Numbered from the stretch's first letter, positions 35,948-44,917 are shown. The stretch is 64,000 nt of DNA from Candidatus Rifleibacterium amylolyticum (GCA_009917695.1 JAACJG010000004.1:147321-211320); one strand, 5' to 3'. The notes: generated by a model from the sequence alone, not told the origin. Made by a program: numbers and translations.

Positions 35948-38900
35948 TTACTGAGCAGCAGTGTCAGTTTCGAGAGCGCCGCCGGGGCGCTGACTGAGTA
36001 TGTGTTCGAACTGGTCGTTGTAATCCTGCAAAATCTTGAGTATGCCGCGTTTTATCGACAGCAGTTCATCGCTTGACGCGCTTACTTCATGATTTTTCTT
36101 GATTTCATCTTCGATTGCATCTTCAAGTTTTTTCACCTTTTCGGTCATGACCGGCAGGTATTTGCTTACTATCTCGCGCTGTTTCGGGAAGGGCAGTGTC
36201 TTCCAGTATTCGCTGTAGACGCTTCTGATAAGGTAAATGCCCATGGTATTGTTCTTGAGATAATCGAACATCTGAGTAATGGTGCGTCCGATCGGCTGTG
36301 GTTTATCCTGCTGATACCAGAGCTCGAACTGCACAAGCTCATCGTTGTATTCGATGCCATGGCGGGTATTGCTGTCGTCAGCAAACATTTCGTAGCGCAG
36401 CAGCAGATAGACCATGTAATGCTCTTCCAGCTTCTTGGCGGGAATCAGGCCATAACTTGACCAGAGAACCGGGTAGGCGTCATTGGTAAGAATTGCGTGA
36501 CAGTTAATCTTGGCGTTGTTCTGACGGTACAGGTTATGCCATTGCGTAATGGCGCTGATGTTGTAAGGTGCGATGCCATGCAGGGTCTGCAACAGGCTGA
36601 TCTCATAAGGATTACGGGTCGGAGCGACGGTGACGCCAATATCGCCCTTGCGCAATGCGTCTTTGATTTCTTCTGACAGCTTGCTGTTTTCGTTGGCGAT
36701 GCCGAGTGTAACAATATTCATGCGCTGCGGACTGTTGTTGCCGCGGTCATTGAGGGTCATGAGCGGAGTTGCCTGGTTCATCAGACTTTCGACCAGGCTC
36801 TTTTTAAAGCCTTTGCGCACTGAATCCTTCCAGTGTATGAAGTCTTCGATGCCACCAAACAAACGGCGCTCGATAATGCCCCGGCAGTATTTGACAATAT
36901 CCTTTTCGAGCGAGCTGCTCTCTGGGTTGGTGTATTTATCCCAGTTTTCCTTGAGGTTGATGTTAACCAGAAAGTCGCCTTCGATATCGTTATTCGAGAG
37001 GTCACCGAGCAGATATTTATAAAATGGCTCGATATCGCGATCTTCAAAGATAAAGGTTCTGATGAAATTTTGAACTTTTGAATAAGGCTTGATGCGGTCG
37101 AGGCACTGCTCATACTGGCGCTCGATCATGCCGTCTTTCGAAATTCGTGTGAGCTTGGCCGAGAATACTTCGACCTGCTTTTTGATCGACTGACTCTGAA
37201 CGCTGAGGAATCTCAGGTAATCTTCGGCGCAGTTGATGCAGAACATTTCGTATTCCATATCGACTGCTTCTTTGGCCTCTTTAAGCAGCTTGTCGCGCTC
37301 ATCGTTGAGGTCGGTCATGCGCAGAACCGTGCCGAGTTCCATGAGCTTGCCGCCCAGACCGGCAAAGCCGCTGAGTTTTTCTTTGAGGCGGTTGCTTATC
37401 TCCCGGTATTCGCGCTGTTCTTTGTCAAGTCTGACTTTGATCTCCTGAACCTTGCGATTAAGGATCTCGCGTGGATAACGTGACAGATACTTTTCGAAGG
37501 CAGTCAGGAAATCGACTGCGATATGCGCGCCAAGATCGGGATTGTTGATGATTTCGATGACTTTTTCGAGCAGGTGCTCGCCAGTCTTTATCGCGGCCTG
37601 CTCAAAGCTGACCTTGACCTTTGATCTGATTTCGTCTTTTTTGACGCGATTCTGGTTCATTTCATCGATCTGGCGCAGAATGAATGCCGATGCTGATTCG
37701 CCTTCGCGCTGCTTGCTGGTGGTGCGCATGGTGTGAAACATCGGGTTGTCCCAGTACTGTTTGCGATCGATGACTTCTTTGGTCATCAGAAACAGTGCTT
37801 CTGGCGTCAGATCGACCTTGCCTGGGTTGTTTTCGGCGAATTCCTGCACCATCGAATCGATGAGAATGCGATCGACTGACAGGCGCAGCCAGTAAGTCAG
37901 ATCCATTGACAGTTTGAAAGTGTAAAGATCTCTGATGACATCGAGGGGGTAATAGAAGCTCTTGAAACCGGCTGAACTGAAGCATTTGAGCTGCTTGCCT
38001 TCAAGATCTGAACTCAGCTGACCCAGTATCTGTGAAGCGTTGTCGAGCATCGAATTCTGTGCCTGGCGCAGCTGTGTTGCCAGCTTGGTGAAGATGAATT
38101 CAGAAGCGATAGCGTAATAGGTTGGAATGTCGTCCTGGTTGCTGGTGCCGAGAAGATAACACTGATCGAAAGGTGTTTCTTCGCAGACAGCGCCAAATGT
38201 CGTTGCATCATTGCTTTTGCCGACCGGGCCGAAATTAACCATGAATTTGTTGCGGCGATCCTGATTGATAATATCTTTTGCGCTGCGACCAGGCGGAAAA
38301 TGTTCCTTGTTCATGAAATAGAAGGTTTCGACAAGAGAAGCGTAGCCGTTGCCTTCGAGGCGACCAGTTGAATTGACGTTGGGGTCGATGGCGATCTGGG
38401 TGAAAGCTTCGGGGGTCAGCATAATGCCGACGATGCTGGGCTTGCCGCGCCCGCCAGAAAGCTGATAATAGGCCATTTTCATGAGATAGGCGATGTCGAT
38501 GAACATGCCGGCCCCCGAACCACCGCAAAGCGAGCCGACTATATAGAATTCAGGCGTGAGTATCTGCCCCTGCTTGTTGGTCAGCGGGACTATGATGTCA
38601 TCCTGATTGACGTTGCTGCGGGCCATGATTCGGCTCATTTTTGTCTTGATCTGCTGAAAGATCTTCTGAACATCGACAAAGATGCCAAAACGACCGGTAA
38701 ATCTGAACTGATGGGCGCCTTGACTGATCTGGCCGATGTGATTCTTCAGCTTCTGCGGGAACCATTCGTAAAGATAGTTGTAGGTGTCTGAATCAAGATT
38801 GCCGGTGATCTGCCCGGCATTCTGAATATTGATCTGATGATATTCGCTTTCGGTCAGTTTGGCGGCTGTTTTTGCCTCTTCTTCTGACTGACTGGCATCG

Positions 38901-39103
38901 AAAATGTCAGTATCTATACACATAAGGTCGATGAAATCCGGGAGCGCAGGTTCTTTGCCGCCGGCCTGATGAAAGGCCTTCTTTATCTGCGGGCTGCTGA
39001 GAAAGGTTTCTTTGAAGTTGATCAGCGATTTTTTGCCTGTCCCACCCAGGCCAACGATAAGAGCCGGGTTCAGCGCAATCCTGTTCTCGTAGTTTGTACT
39101 CAT
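35948..39103 (-). CDS. Tubulin/FtsZ-superfamily protein (Tubulin_2-like), 1051 aa
   Basis: Start set at ATG 39103, with GGGAG upstream. The N-terminal half has the nucleotide-binding layout of the tubulin/FtsZ fold: LIVGLGGTGKKSL at about 15-27, an acidic strand IDLMCIDTDIFD, and a glycine loop GSLCGGSGAGMFIDIAY at about 190-206, in place of the GGGTGSG signature. The C-terminal half is long and helical, with a likely coiled coil around 590-625. It resembles the tubulin-like families other than FtsZ found in scattered bacteria. A GTP-driven cytoplasmic filament or scaffold is inferred. It is first of an operon with VWA and TPR genes and has a strong promoter. Confidence 0.78.
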   Translation of the reverse strand: MSTNYENRIALNPALIVGLGGTGKKSLINFKETFLSSPQIKKAFHQAGGKEPALPDFIDLMCIDTDIFDASQSEEEAKTAAKLTESEYHQINIQNAGQITGNLDSDTYNYLYEWFPQKLKNHIGQISQGAHQFRFTGRFGIFVDVQKIFQQIKTKMSRIMARSNVNQDDIIVPLTNKQGQILTPEFYIVGSLCGGSGAGMFIDIAYLMKMAYYQLSGGRGKPSIVGIMLTPEAFTQIAIDPNVNSTGRLEGNGYASLVETFYFMNKEHFPPGRSAKDIINQDRRNKFMVNFGPVGKSNDATTFGAVCEETPFDQCYLLGTSNQDDIPTYYAIASEFIFTKLATQLRQAQNSMLDNASQILGQLSSDLEGKQLKCFSSAGFKSFYYPLDVIRDLYTFKLSMDLTYWLRLSVDRILIDSMVQEFAENNPGKVDLTPEALFLMTKEVIDRKQYWDNPMFHTMRTTSKQREGESASAFILRQIDEMNQNRVKKDEIRSKVKVSFEQAAIKTGEHLLEKVIEIINNPDLGAHIAVDFLTAFEKYLSRYPREILNRKVQEIKVRLDKEQREYREISNRLKEKLSGFAGLGGKLMELGTVLRMTDLNDERDKLLKEAKEAVDMEYEMFCINCAEDYLRFLSVQSQSIKKQVEVFSAKLTRISKDGMIERQYEQCLDRIKPYSKVQNFIRTFIFEDRDIEPFYKYLLGDLSNNDIEGDFLVNINLKENWDKYTNPESSSLEKDIVKYCRGIIERRLFGGIEDFIHWKDSVRKGFKKSLVESLMNQATPLMTLNDRGNNSPQRMNIVTLGIANENSKLSEEIKDALRKGDIGVTVAPTRNPYEISLLQTLHGIAPYNISAITQWHNLYRQNNAKINCHAILTNDAYPVLWSSYGLIPAKKLEEHYMVYLLLRYEMFADDSNTRHGIEYNDELVQFELWYQQDKPQPIGRTITQMFDYLKNNTMGIYLIRSVYSEYWKTLPFPKQREIVSKYLPVMTEKVKKLEDAIEDEIKKNHEVSASSDELLSIKRGILKILQDYNDQFEHILSQRPGGALETDTAAQ

Positions 39104-39138
39104 TTTAAAGACACTCCCGTTTGGAGATAATTTGCCAA

Positions 39139-39168
39139 AGTATAGTCTCAGGCCGATTCCTCTGTCAA
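39139..39168 (-). promoter_or_regulatory. Promoter of the tubulin-like/VWA/TPR operon
   Basis: TTGACA, an 18-base spacer and TATACT on the minus strand; transcription would start about 30 bases before the ATG at 39103. Both boxes are consensus or one off, one of the best promoters in the window. Confidence 0.75.
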
Positions 39169-39198
39169 GAAAAGCAAAATTAAAGGTTTTTACCAAGG

Positions 39199-39227
39199 TT
39201 TTACCTTGAGAGTGAATCTGTTATACT
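39199..39227 (+). promoter_or_regulatory. Possible promoter of the HD-GYP gene
   Basis: TATACT at 39222-39227 has a weak -35 (TTTTAC) 17 bases upstream. A TTGAGA nearby is only 10 bases away and cannot pair with it. The region also has a near-repeat (AAGGTTTTTACC / AAGGTTTTACC). Confidence 0.35.
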
Positions 39228-39279
39228 GACTTGTCTGAAAAGTAGTAAAACTAACTGGCATTGAAGAAAGGGAAAACCT

Positions 39280-40224
39280 ATGAAACCCCTGGAACTCAGC
39301 TGCATTGCCGGAGTCTGGAATACTTCTCTCGGCATTTTGAACGAAAACCTGCAAGGTATAGGCAGTGACCTGCAACTATGGTTCCCCTGGGGCGGTACCT
39401 GGCGCGGGCGTGATCTTGACGGAGGTCTGCCGCCGACTGATTTTCCTGATGATCTTGCTGGTCCGGGTGTCAGCCGGTTTGGCGGCCGTTTCTGGAAGGC
39501 TGTTTCGATCAATGGTACCAGCTGGCTTATCAGTGTGCGCGCACCCAGCACGGCTACCCCTGAGATGGCTGCCTGGGAATTACCCGAAAAAGCAGCAGAA
39601 TCACTTAAAATGCTGTCTGATTTTGTCAGGCTTGAATGCCTTCTTGGCCTGACCATGAAGATTCTCGAAAACCAGTCGCGCGAAAACATCGGTCATTGGG
39701 ACCGAGTAAGACATCTGAGTGTTGCTATCGGCAGCGAGATGCGGCTTTCCCCGCGCGAGCTGGCAGACCTCGAAATTGCTGCGCTTCTGCATGATATTGG
39801 CAAGGTGGGTTTACCCGATGAATTGCTCGAGCTGGCTGGCCCACTCGACGAAGAAGACCGCAAAAAGGTTGAGGCGCATTCCCTGATCGGCTCTGCAATG
39901 ATTAGAGAAATCCCCGGCATGGAAATGATCGCCGAAATCGTATTGAGTCATCACGAAGCTGTAGACGGCTCAGGTTATCCGCGTGGCCTCAAACACGAAG
40001 AGATTCCTTTCGGTTCTCTTATCATCGCAGTTGCTGACTCTTTTGACGCAATGACTCATTATCGACCCTATGCGATAGAGCGCACCTATCTGGAAAGCTT
40101 CGACGAAATGAAACGTGAGAAGGGTAAATTTTCGCCAGAAGTTCTGGCAGCACTTGAAAGAGTGCTTAAAAATCTCGGAATTCTCGATACCAAGCCGCTT
40201 GTTGGCTCAAAAGAAGACTGGTAA
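39280..40224 (+). CDS. HD-GYP domain protein, probable c-di-GMP phosphodiesterase
   Basis: A 314-aa cytoplasmic protein. Residues 1-95 form an uncharacterised, Trp- and Gly-rich N-terminal region (LQLWFPWGGTWRGRDLDGG). The HD-GYP domain spans about 120-300 with LLHDIGKVGLPDELLELAG, HHEAVDGSGYPRGL and VADSFDAMTHYRPY, so metal and GYP residues are intact. c-di-GMP hydrolysis is the expected activity. It is followed 16 bases later by the BMP-type gene, so the two may share a transcript, and is divergent from the tubulin-like operon. Confidence 0.85.
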   Translation: MKPLELSCIAGVWNTSLGILNENLQGIGSDLQLWFPWGGTWRGRDLDGGLPPTDFPDDLAGPGVSRFGGRFWKAVSINGTSWLISVRAPSTATPEMAAWELPEKAAESLKMLSDFVRLECLLGLTMKILENQSRENIGHWDRVRHLSVAIGSEMRLSPRELADLEIAALLHDIGKVGLPDELLELAGPLDEEDRKKVEAHSLIGSAMIREIPGMEMIAEIVLSHHEAVDGSGYPRGLKHEEIPFGSLIIAVADSFDAMTHYRPYAIERTYLESFDEMKREKGKFSPEVLAALERVLKNLGILDTKPLVGSKEDW

Positions 40225-40240
40225 AAATTCTGGAGGAAAA

Positions 40241-41203
40241 ATGAAGATCAAGTTCCTGGCTTTGTTGGTTGCGTTGATTGTTCTGGCCGTTGCTCCGGTA
40301 TCTGCGGATACTCTGCGAGTTGGTGTTGTTCTGTCAATTGGCGGCCTTGGTGATGAATCGTTCAATGATGCTGCCTATCAGGGAATAATGCAATTGCGCA
40401 AAGAGGGAGACTGTATCGTCGAAGTTGTCGAGCCCGGCAGCATAAGTGGCATTGAGCCGGCATTGCGCTATTTCTGTGAGCGAAATATGGACATGGTCTG
40501 CGCCGTCGGCATTTTTGCCAACGATGCCGTTCGGCGTATCGCTGTGGCTTTTCCTGAAAGCCGTCTGGTGCTTATCGACTCTGTGGTAACCATGCCAAAT
40601 GTTTTGTCGATTTTGTTCGATGAAGAGCAGGGTTCATTTTATGCCGGCGCTTTTGCGGCGCTGGCCAGTCGCAGCAATGTGGTCGGCTTTCTTGGCGGTA
40701 TGGAATCACCGGTAATCGGAAGTTTCGAGCGCGGCTTTATCAATGGCGTTAAATTTGTTAAGCCGGAAGGCAAAGTAATTTCACGCTATATCGGCAACAC
40801 TCCGGAAGCCTTCGATATGCCGGAAAAGGCTTTCAATCTTGGTCTTGAGATGGCAAACGAGGGTGCCGATCTGATTTATCACGCTTCCGGTCGCAGTGGA
40901 CTCGGCCTTATTCAGGCTTCACGCCGTGGAAATTTCCTGGTAATTGGCGTTGATTCAGACCAGAGCCGAAGCGCGCCTGGCAAGGTTCCGGCCAGCATGG
41001 TCAAACGTATTGACAACGCTCTGGTCAAGGCAGCCGAAATCATGCGTAAAGACGCTTTTGCCGGCGGCATCTGGACCATGAGCCTGCAGGACAGTGGCAT
41101 CGAGCTGGTTCATTCCCGCTTCAACCGCGATCTTCTCACGGCCGACAACCTCGCCAGGCTCAAAGAGATCAAAGATTTTCTGATGTACAAGGCGATAAAA
41201 TAA
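40241..41203 (+). CDS. BMP/PnrA-family substrate-binding protein
   Basis: Start set at ATG 40241, with TGGAGG upstream. The 320-aa product has a signal peptide (MKIKFLALLVALIVLAVAPV, cut after SA) without a lipobox Cys. It then has the BMP (basic membrane protein) fold: LRVGVVLSIGGLGDESFNDA, YQGIMQL, FCERNMDMVCAVG, SILFDEEQGSFYAGAFAAL, NVVGFLGGMESPVIGSFERG and FLVIGVDSDQS. Family members bind purine nucleosides (PnrA) or quorum ligands for ABC import. No transporter genes adjoin. Confidence 0.88.
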   Translation: MKIKFLALLVALIVLAVAPVSADTLRVGVVLSIGGLGDESFNDAAYQGIMQLRKEGDCIVEVVEPGSISGIEPALRYFCERNMDMVCAVGIFANDAVRRIAVAFPESRLVLIDSVVTMPNVLSILFDEEQGSFYAGAFAALASRSNVVGFLGGMESPVIGSFERGFINGVKFVKPEGKVISRYIGNTPEAFDMPEKAFNLGLEMANEGADLIYHASGRSGLGLIQASRRGNFLVIGVDSDQSRSAPGKVPASMVKRIDNALVKAAEIMRKDAFAGGIWTMSLQDSGIELVHSRFNRDLLTADNLARLKEIKDFLMYKAIK

Positions 41204-41217
41204 TCAGGGTACAGCCC

Positions 41218-41246
41218 TTGCGACTTGCCGACATGATTCTTATAAT
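41218..41246 (+). promoter_or_regulatory. Promoter of the glycine-zipper gene
   Basis: TTGCGA, 17 bases, TATAAT. The predicted transcript start lies about 40 bases before the ATG at 41295, which has GGAGG in front. Confidence 0.6.
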
Positions 41247-41294
41247 CAAAACATACTCGATCTCAACTGGTTTTGTTAGCAGGAGGACATTACT

Positions 41295-42065
41295 ATGATG
41301 ACCATGACATACGACCAGCGGCAGAATATCAGTAAGATGCTGCTCGTTTCGATGCTCTTCTCACTGTGGTTTGCCATTGCACCCATGGGGCAGGCACATG
41401 CTTCTATCCTCGGCAAGGTCAAGGATATCGGCAAGTCTATCTTCGTTAACGTCGGCGCTATTGCAGCCGGTCTTGGCGGCGGTGCTCTCGGGATGGCCCT
41501 TGGTGGTGGACCGCTCGGGATGGCTGTTGGTGCTATAGGTGGTTACATCGTCGGCAAAAAAGTTCTCAACTGGACAACTTCAAGCGTTGCCAACTTCGCT
41601 ACCGTTGCCGGCGCAGTTGCCGGTGGTGCTCTCTGTATCGGTATGGGTTTCCCGATGCTGGCAGTTGGCGTTATTGGCGGTGGTTTGATTGCCCGCCTTG
41701 CGGTTACTGCAGTTTCCAAACTTTTTGGCAAAAAGAACGTAATGCTCAAGCAGTCAGATATTGACCCGGCAGCAGCTGCCAAAGAAAATGCCGAAGCAGC
41801 TGATTTCATGGCCAAAATGACCGGTACTTCGACTGTTCCGGTGGCAAGCCCGGCCAGTGGCAGCAAGACTACCAGCGCCGCTGCAGCACCTCAGATCACG
41901 ACCCCCAAGGTTGTTGATTCTCAGACTGCATACAGTAACTATCTTGCCGCCTACAAACAATACATGGAAGCCACCCAGAAGGGTAACGCTGCCGCTGCTC
42001 AAAAGGCCTATGCCGAATACAAGCAGAATCTCGACCTTTACAACTCACTTATCAAAGGCAAGTAA
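41295..42065 (+). CDS. Secreted glycine-zipper protein
   Basis: A 256-aa protein with a signal peptide (LLVSMLFSLWFAIAPMGQAH, cut near AHA). Gly/Ala-rich hydrophobic stretches at about 48-135 (AAGLGGGALGMALGGGPLG, AVGAIGGYIVGKK, AVAGGALCIGMGF) have the GxxxG spacing of membrane-inserting glycine zippers. A low-complexity Ala/Thr/Ser linker and a helical tail with Tyr repeats follow (YSNYLAAYKQYMEATQKGN, AYAEYKQNLDLYNS). The combination suggests an outer-membrane-associated protein. It has its own promoter and terminator. Function unknown. Confidence 0.7.
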   Translation: MMTMTYDQRQNISKMLLVSMLFSLWFAIAPMGQAHASILGKVKDIGKSIFVNVGAIAAGLGGGALGMALGGGPLGMAVGAIGGYIVGKKVLNWTTSSVANFATVAGAVAGGALCIGMGFPMLAVGVIGGGLIARLAVTAVSKLFGKKNVMLKQSDIDPAAAAKENAEAADFMAKMTGTSTVPVASPASGSKTTSAAAAPQITTPKVVDSQTAYSNYLAAYKQYMEATQKGNAAAAQKAYAEYKQNLDLYNSLIKGK

Positions 42066-42095
42066 ACCTCGCAAAACCAGCTTATAGAATATAAA

Positions 42096-42123
42096 AAAAA
42101 CCGGCTCACCGAGCCGGTTTTCT
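42096..42123 (+). terminator. Terminator of the glycine-zipper gene
   Basis: AACCGGCTC, an ACC loop and GAGCCGGTT, with an A run before and TTTTCTG after. It could also serve transcripts from the other side. Confidence 0.9.
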
Positions 42124-42171
42124 GCTGTAAGGTTATTAAATGATCAAGGAATAGTCTTGTAGTATGGTGAT

Positions 42172-42948
42172 TTACAGGTTCCATTCTTTGATGCGGGTTA
42201 CTGATGTTATCACGTCAGCGCGGTTGAGCGCTTCAAGTGTCATCACCGGTTTTTTGTCGGTGTCTAGCTGTTTATACCATTCTATAAGCGGATTGTAGTC
42301 GAGGCTGCCGTCGCCAATGGCCAGATGCTGATCGCCAGATCTGTCATTATCGTGAATATGGCACACGAGTATGTTTTTACCGAGCCGGCCAAACCATGAC
42401 TGCATTGGCAGTGGCGAAAAGAGGTTGTAGTGACCGGTGTCAAAACAGATTCCGGCACATTCTGACTCGGCAGCATCGAGAAGCAGATAAAGCCGTTCGG
42501 GATTCGAGTCGTAGATGTTTTCAAAGGCGATCTGCAGGCCAAGCTCGCATGCTTTTTGACAAAGTGACCTTAACAAGCCGCCGGCACGCTTGAGCCACTG
42601 CATGAATTCGCCATCATCGGGCATGTCGCCATAGCCGGGGTGAATCACGATTCGTTGCGAGCCGAGTCTGGCCGCCATATCGAGCGTGTTCTGCAAACGT
42701 CGATAAGTGCGCTGCTGCAGACCGTCATTGACTGAGCCGATGTCCTGTTCCATGAATGGGGCATGCAGACTCGGTCTAAAGTTGTAGCTATCTATCTGTT
42801 GCTTGAGAAAGCCCAAAAAATCTTCGCTGATGTTATCGACATCCCGGCTGCTGAAATACAGCTCTGGAAACATGCCGTATTCAGCCAGTAGAGCGAAGGC
42901 TTCGCCGGTCATGTGTTTGCTGGAAAGGGTTGCGTGTATTTGTAACAC
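42172..42948 (-). CDS. Sugar phosphate isomerase/epimerase-like TIM-barrel protein
   Basis: A 258-aa AP_endonuc_2 (xylose isomerase-like) protein. Visible landmarks: SLHAPFMEQDIGS, IVIHPGYGDMPD, GLQIAFENIYDSNPERLYLL, AGICFDTGHYNLFSPL, ILVCHIHDNDRSGDQHLAIG and VMTLEAL. His, Glu and Asp residues in these strands would hold the metal. The family includes isomerases, epimerases and endonuclease IV; the substrate is not evident. It follows the Trm112-like gene by five bases. Confidence 0.85.
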   Translation of the reverse strand: MLQIHATLSSKHMTGEAFALLAEYGMFPELYFSSRDVDNISEDFLGFLKQQIDSYNFRPSLHAPFMEQDIGSVNDGLQQRTYRRLQNTLDMAARLGSQRIVIHPGYGDMPDDGEFMQWLKRAGGLLRSLCQKACELGLQIAFENIYDSNPERLYLLLDAAESECAGICFDTGHYNLFSPLPMQSWFGRLGKNILVCHIHDNDRSGDQHLAIGDGSLDYNPLIEWYKQLDTDKKPVMTLEALNRADVITSVTRIKEWNL

Positions 42949-42953
42949 AGTTT

Positions 42954-43139
42954 TCAGGTCTTTTTCGTTTCGCCTGGCATGGTAGCTTCTTCAACCAGCA
43001 TGACTGGTATATCATCGCGGATCGGGTATGATCTGTGACATTCACAGCAGTTCAGAACATCTTTTTCTTCATCGTGAACGATCTTGCCGCGGCAGGCCGG
43101 GCAGGCAAGTATTTCAAGCAGTTCCTTCTTGATCGGCAT
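42954..43139 (-). CDS. Trm112-like (UPF0434) zinc-binding protein
   Basis: A 61-aa protein starting at ATG 43139 behind AAGGGAG. KKELLEILACPACRGKI and LNCCECHRSYPIRDDIPVML give the CxxC...CxxC-type zinc site and the IPVML end of the Trm112/YcaR family. Eukaryotic and archaeal Trm112 activates methyltransferases; bacterial members are small and poorly characterised. First of an operon with the TIM-barrel protein. Confidence 0.88.
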   Translation of the reverse strand: MPIKKELLEILACPACRGKIVHDEEKDVLNCCECHRSYPIRDDIPVMLVEEATMPGETKKT

Positions 43140-43180
43140 CGAGCAAACTCCCTTGCAGGCTGAATGCAATAACTGGCCCA

Positions 43181-43209
43181 AGTATATTGCCAAACCCGCA
43201 AAAATTCAA
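43181..43209 (-). promoter_or_regulatory. Promoter of the Trm112-like/TIM-barrel operon
   Basis: TTGAAT, 17 bases, TATACT on the minus strand, about 40 bases before the start at 43139. It lies back to back with the plus-strand promoter at 43228. Confidence 0.65.
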
Positions 43210-43227
43210 GACATGAATCACTGACTG

Positions 43228-43256
43228 TCGACATTTGCCGGTGTGTCTGCTATATT
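43228..43256 (+). promoter_or_regulatory. Promoter of the GT9/gmhB genes
   Basis: TCGACA, 17 bases, TATATT, with an extended -10 (TGC before TATATT). The transcript start would be about 13 bases before the ATG at 43276; GGAG lies in this short leader. Confidence 0.65.
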
Positions 43257-43275
43257 GCCTGCAACTGGAGGTTTC

Positions 43276-44277
43276 ATGTCTGGAATACTGGTGATGCGGC
43301 TTCGTGGACTCGGCGATATAATACATCTGCTGCCGGTTTTGCGCATGTTGCGTGAACAGAATCCCGACGAGACCATAGGATTTTTCTGTCAAAGGCCCTT
43401 TGGCCAGATAATTCCGCCCGAACTCAACATCGGCGTTATAGAAATGCCTCCCGGAGCAGGTTTTGCCCAGTTGCTCGAACTTGCGCGGCGCATTCGCCGT
43501 TATCGCTTCGACTACGTTTTCGACCTGTTCAGCAACCCGGCGACAGCAATAGTTACTGCTCTTTCTGGCATAAAGCATCGCTATGGCTTTGATTACCGGG
43601 TGCGACGCTGGGTCTACAGTCGAACTTATCGCGCGCCAAACCCGAATTGCCACCTGATGCAGCTTTTTGCTGATTTTTTTGCCAGTTTTGGCGTAAGCGG
43701 TGAATTGAAGCCGCCTCAGGTAAAACCATCACCGTTGCTGCTCGAACGTGCCGACAACGCCATTTCCCCTCAATTCAGGCAAGTTTCGCCTCTGCTTGGC
43801 ATAAATCCGCATACGACTTATTCGGCAAAAGCCTGGCCTCGCGAGCATTTCCTTGAATTCATCCGGCTATGGTATGATGCTACAAAACAGCCGGTTCTCG
43901 TTACCTGGGGGCCGGGAGAGCGCGAGGCAGCCGAAAGCCTGGCGAATGAAGCCGGCCCAGAACGGGCTTTTGTTCATGACAGTCTGCGTATCGATGAATT
44001 TGCCGCGTTGTTGAGCCGCCTTGATCTTTTTCTGACCTGTGATACCGGTCCGATGAATATCGCCTGGGCAGTCGATGTTCCTGTGGTTGCTCTTTTTGGA
44101 CCAACAACACGGGAACCGGTTTACCCGCGCGGTGATAAACACCTGATTCTCTTCAACGAAAGTCTCGATTGTCTGCAGTGCCATCGCGAAATCTGCAGCC
44201 ATCGTTCATGTATGAATTCTCTGACTCCTCAAAAAGTCTTTTCTGCTGTTTCAAAAAGATATGGTTATTGCAGATGA
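43276..44277 (+). CDS. Glycosyltransferase family 9 (LPS heptosyltransferase-like)
   Basis: Start set at ATG 43276 (MSGILVMRLRGLGDIIHLLP), with TGGAGG upstream. At 333 aa it has the GT9 hallmarks: RLRGLGDIIHLLPVLRML at the N-terminus, LLGINPHTTYSAKAWPREHF in the middle, and FLTCDTGPMNIAWAVDVPVV with ALFGPTTREPVYP in the nucleotide-sugar site. GT9 enzymes add heptose from ADP-heptose to lipid A-core acceptors at the inner membrane. A GmhB-like gene follows at once, supporting a heptose role. Confidence 0.88.
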   Translation: MSGILVMRLRGLGDIIHLLPVLRMLREQNPDETIGFFCQRPFGQIIPPELNIGVIEMPPGAGFAQLLELARRIRRYRFDYVFDLFSNPATAIVTALSGIKHRYGFDYRVRRWVYSRTYRAPNPNCHLMQLFADFFASFGVSGELKPPQVKPSPLLLERADNAISPQFRQVSPLLGINPHTTYSAKAWPREHFLEFIRLWYDATKQPVLVTWGPGEREAAESLANEAGPERAFVHDSLRIDEFAALLSRLDLFLTCDTGPMNIAWAVDVPVVALFGPTTREPVYPRGDKHLILFNESLDCLQCHREICSHRSCMNSLTPQKVFSAVSKRYGYCR

Positions 44278-44299
44278 CAAATTTATCGACGAGGTTGTG

Positions 44300-44848
44300 A
44301 TGCGAAAAGCGATTTTTCTTGACCGTGACGGCACACTGAACCCTGATCCCGGTTACATTTCAGATCCTGCCGATTTCGAACTTTTTCCCGGAGTTCCACA
44401 AGCATTGGCAAGACTTAAAAAAGCTGGCTATCTGCTCATTCTTATCACCAATCAGTCTGGGATTTCCCGGGGAATGATCAGTCCGCAACAACTGGAACTG
44501 GTTCATCAGAAACTTCAGAATCTTCTGGCCGCCGAAAGCGTTACTCTCGATGCCATTTACTTTTGTCCTCATCATCCTGAATATCCGTTGCACGGCATTA
44601 CTGAATGTGAATGTCGCAAACCGCAACCGGGAATGATTCTGCAGGCAAAGAAAGATTTTGACATCGATCTCGCGGCTTCGTATGTAATCGGCGATCGCCG
44701 CAAGGACATTCAAATCGGCATAAATGCCGGAGTCAGGCCAATATGTATCAGACCACAACCTGCACCCGGTTACGAAAATGTTCCGACCTTTGTCAGCCTG
44801 AGCGAAGCGGTTGACTGGTTGCTGGCTGCAGCTGCCGATAAAGTTTGA
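44300..44848 (+). CDS. gmhB: D-glycero-D-manno-heptose 1,7-bisphosphate 7-phosphatase
   Basis: A HAD-superfamily phosphatase of 182 aa, start set at ATG 44300 after GAGG; upstream frame overlaps the GT9 gene. AIFLDRDGTLNPD holds the nucleophile Asp and the acid/base Asp; LILITNQSGISRG is motif II; CRKPQPGM has motif III Lys; VIGDRRKDIQIGINAG is motif IV. The zinc loop of GmhB is present (FCPHHPEYP and TECECRK). It dephosphorylates heptose 1,7-bisphosphate on the way to ADP-heptose. Histidinol-phosphatase is the nearest alternative, but the GT9 neighbour favours GmhB. Confidence 0.88.
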   Translation: MRKAIFLDRDGTLNPDPGYISDPADFELFPGVPQALARLKKAGYLLILITNQSGISRGMISPQQLELVHQKLQNLLAAESVTLDAIYFCPHHPEYPLHGITECECRKPQPGMILQAKKDFDIDLAASYVIGDRRKDIQIGINAGVRPICIRPQPAPGYENVPTFVSLSEAVDWLLAAAADKV

Positions 44849-44872
44849 CTTTTTGCCGTCAGCACTTATAAT
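44845..44872 (+). promoter_or_regulatory. Promoter of the nucleotide carrier gene
   Basis: TTGACT, 16 bases, TATAAT. The -35 overlaps the gmhB stop codon. The transcript would start about 40 bases before the ATG at 44918. Confidence 0.7.
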
Positions 44873-44917
44873 AAGCGCGGCGCCATTCGCCAAAAATATG
44901 AACCTGAGGGCGGACAG

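Noticed and set aside
39206..39227. TTGAGA/TATACT pair before the HD-GYP gene
   Set aside because: Only 10 bases apart, so the -35 box was rejected; the -10 is kept with a weak alternative -35.
43114..43653. Minus-strand open frame opposite the GT9 gene
   Set aside because: Overlaps a clear GT9 gene and the Trm112-like gene; no own start signal.
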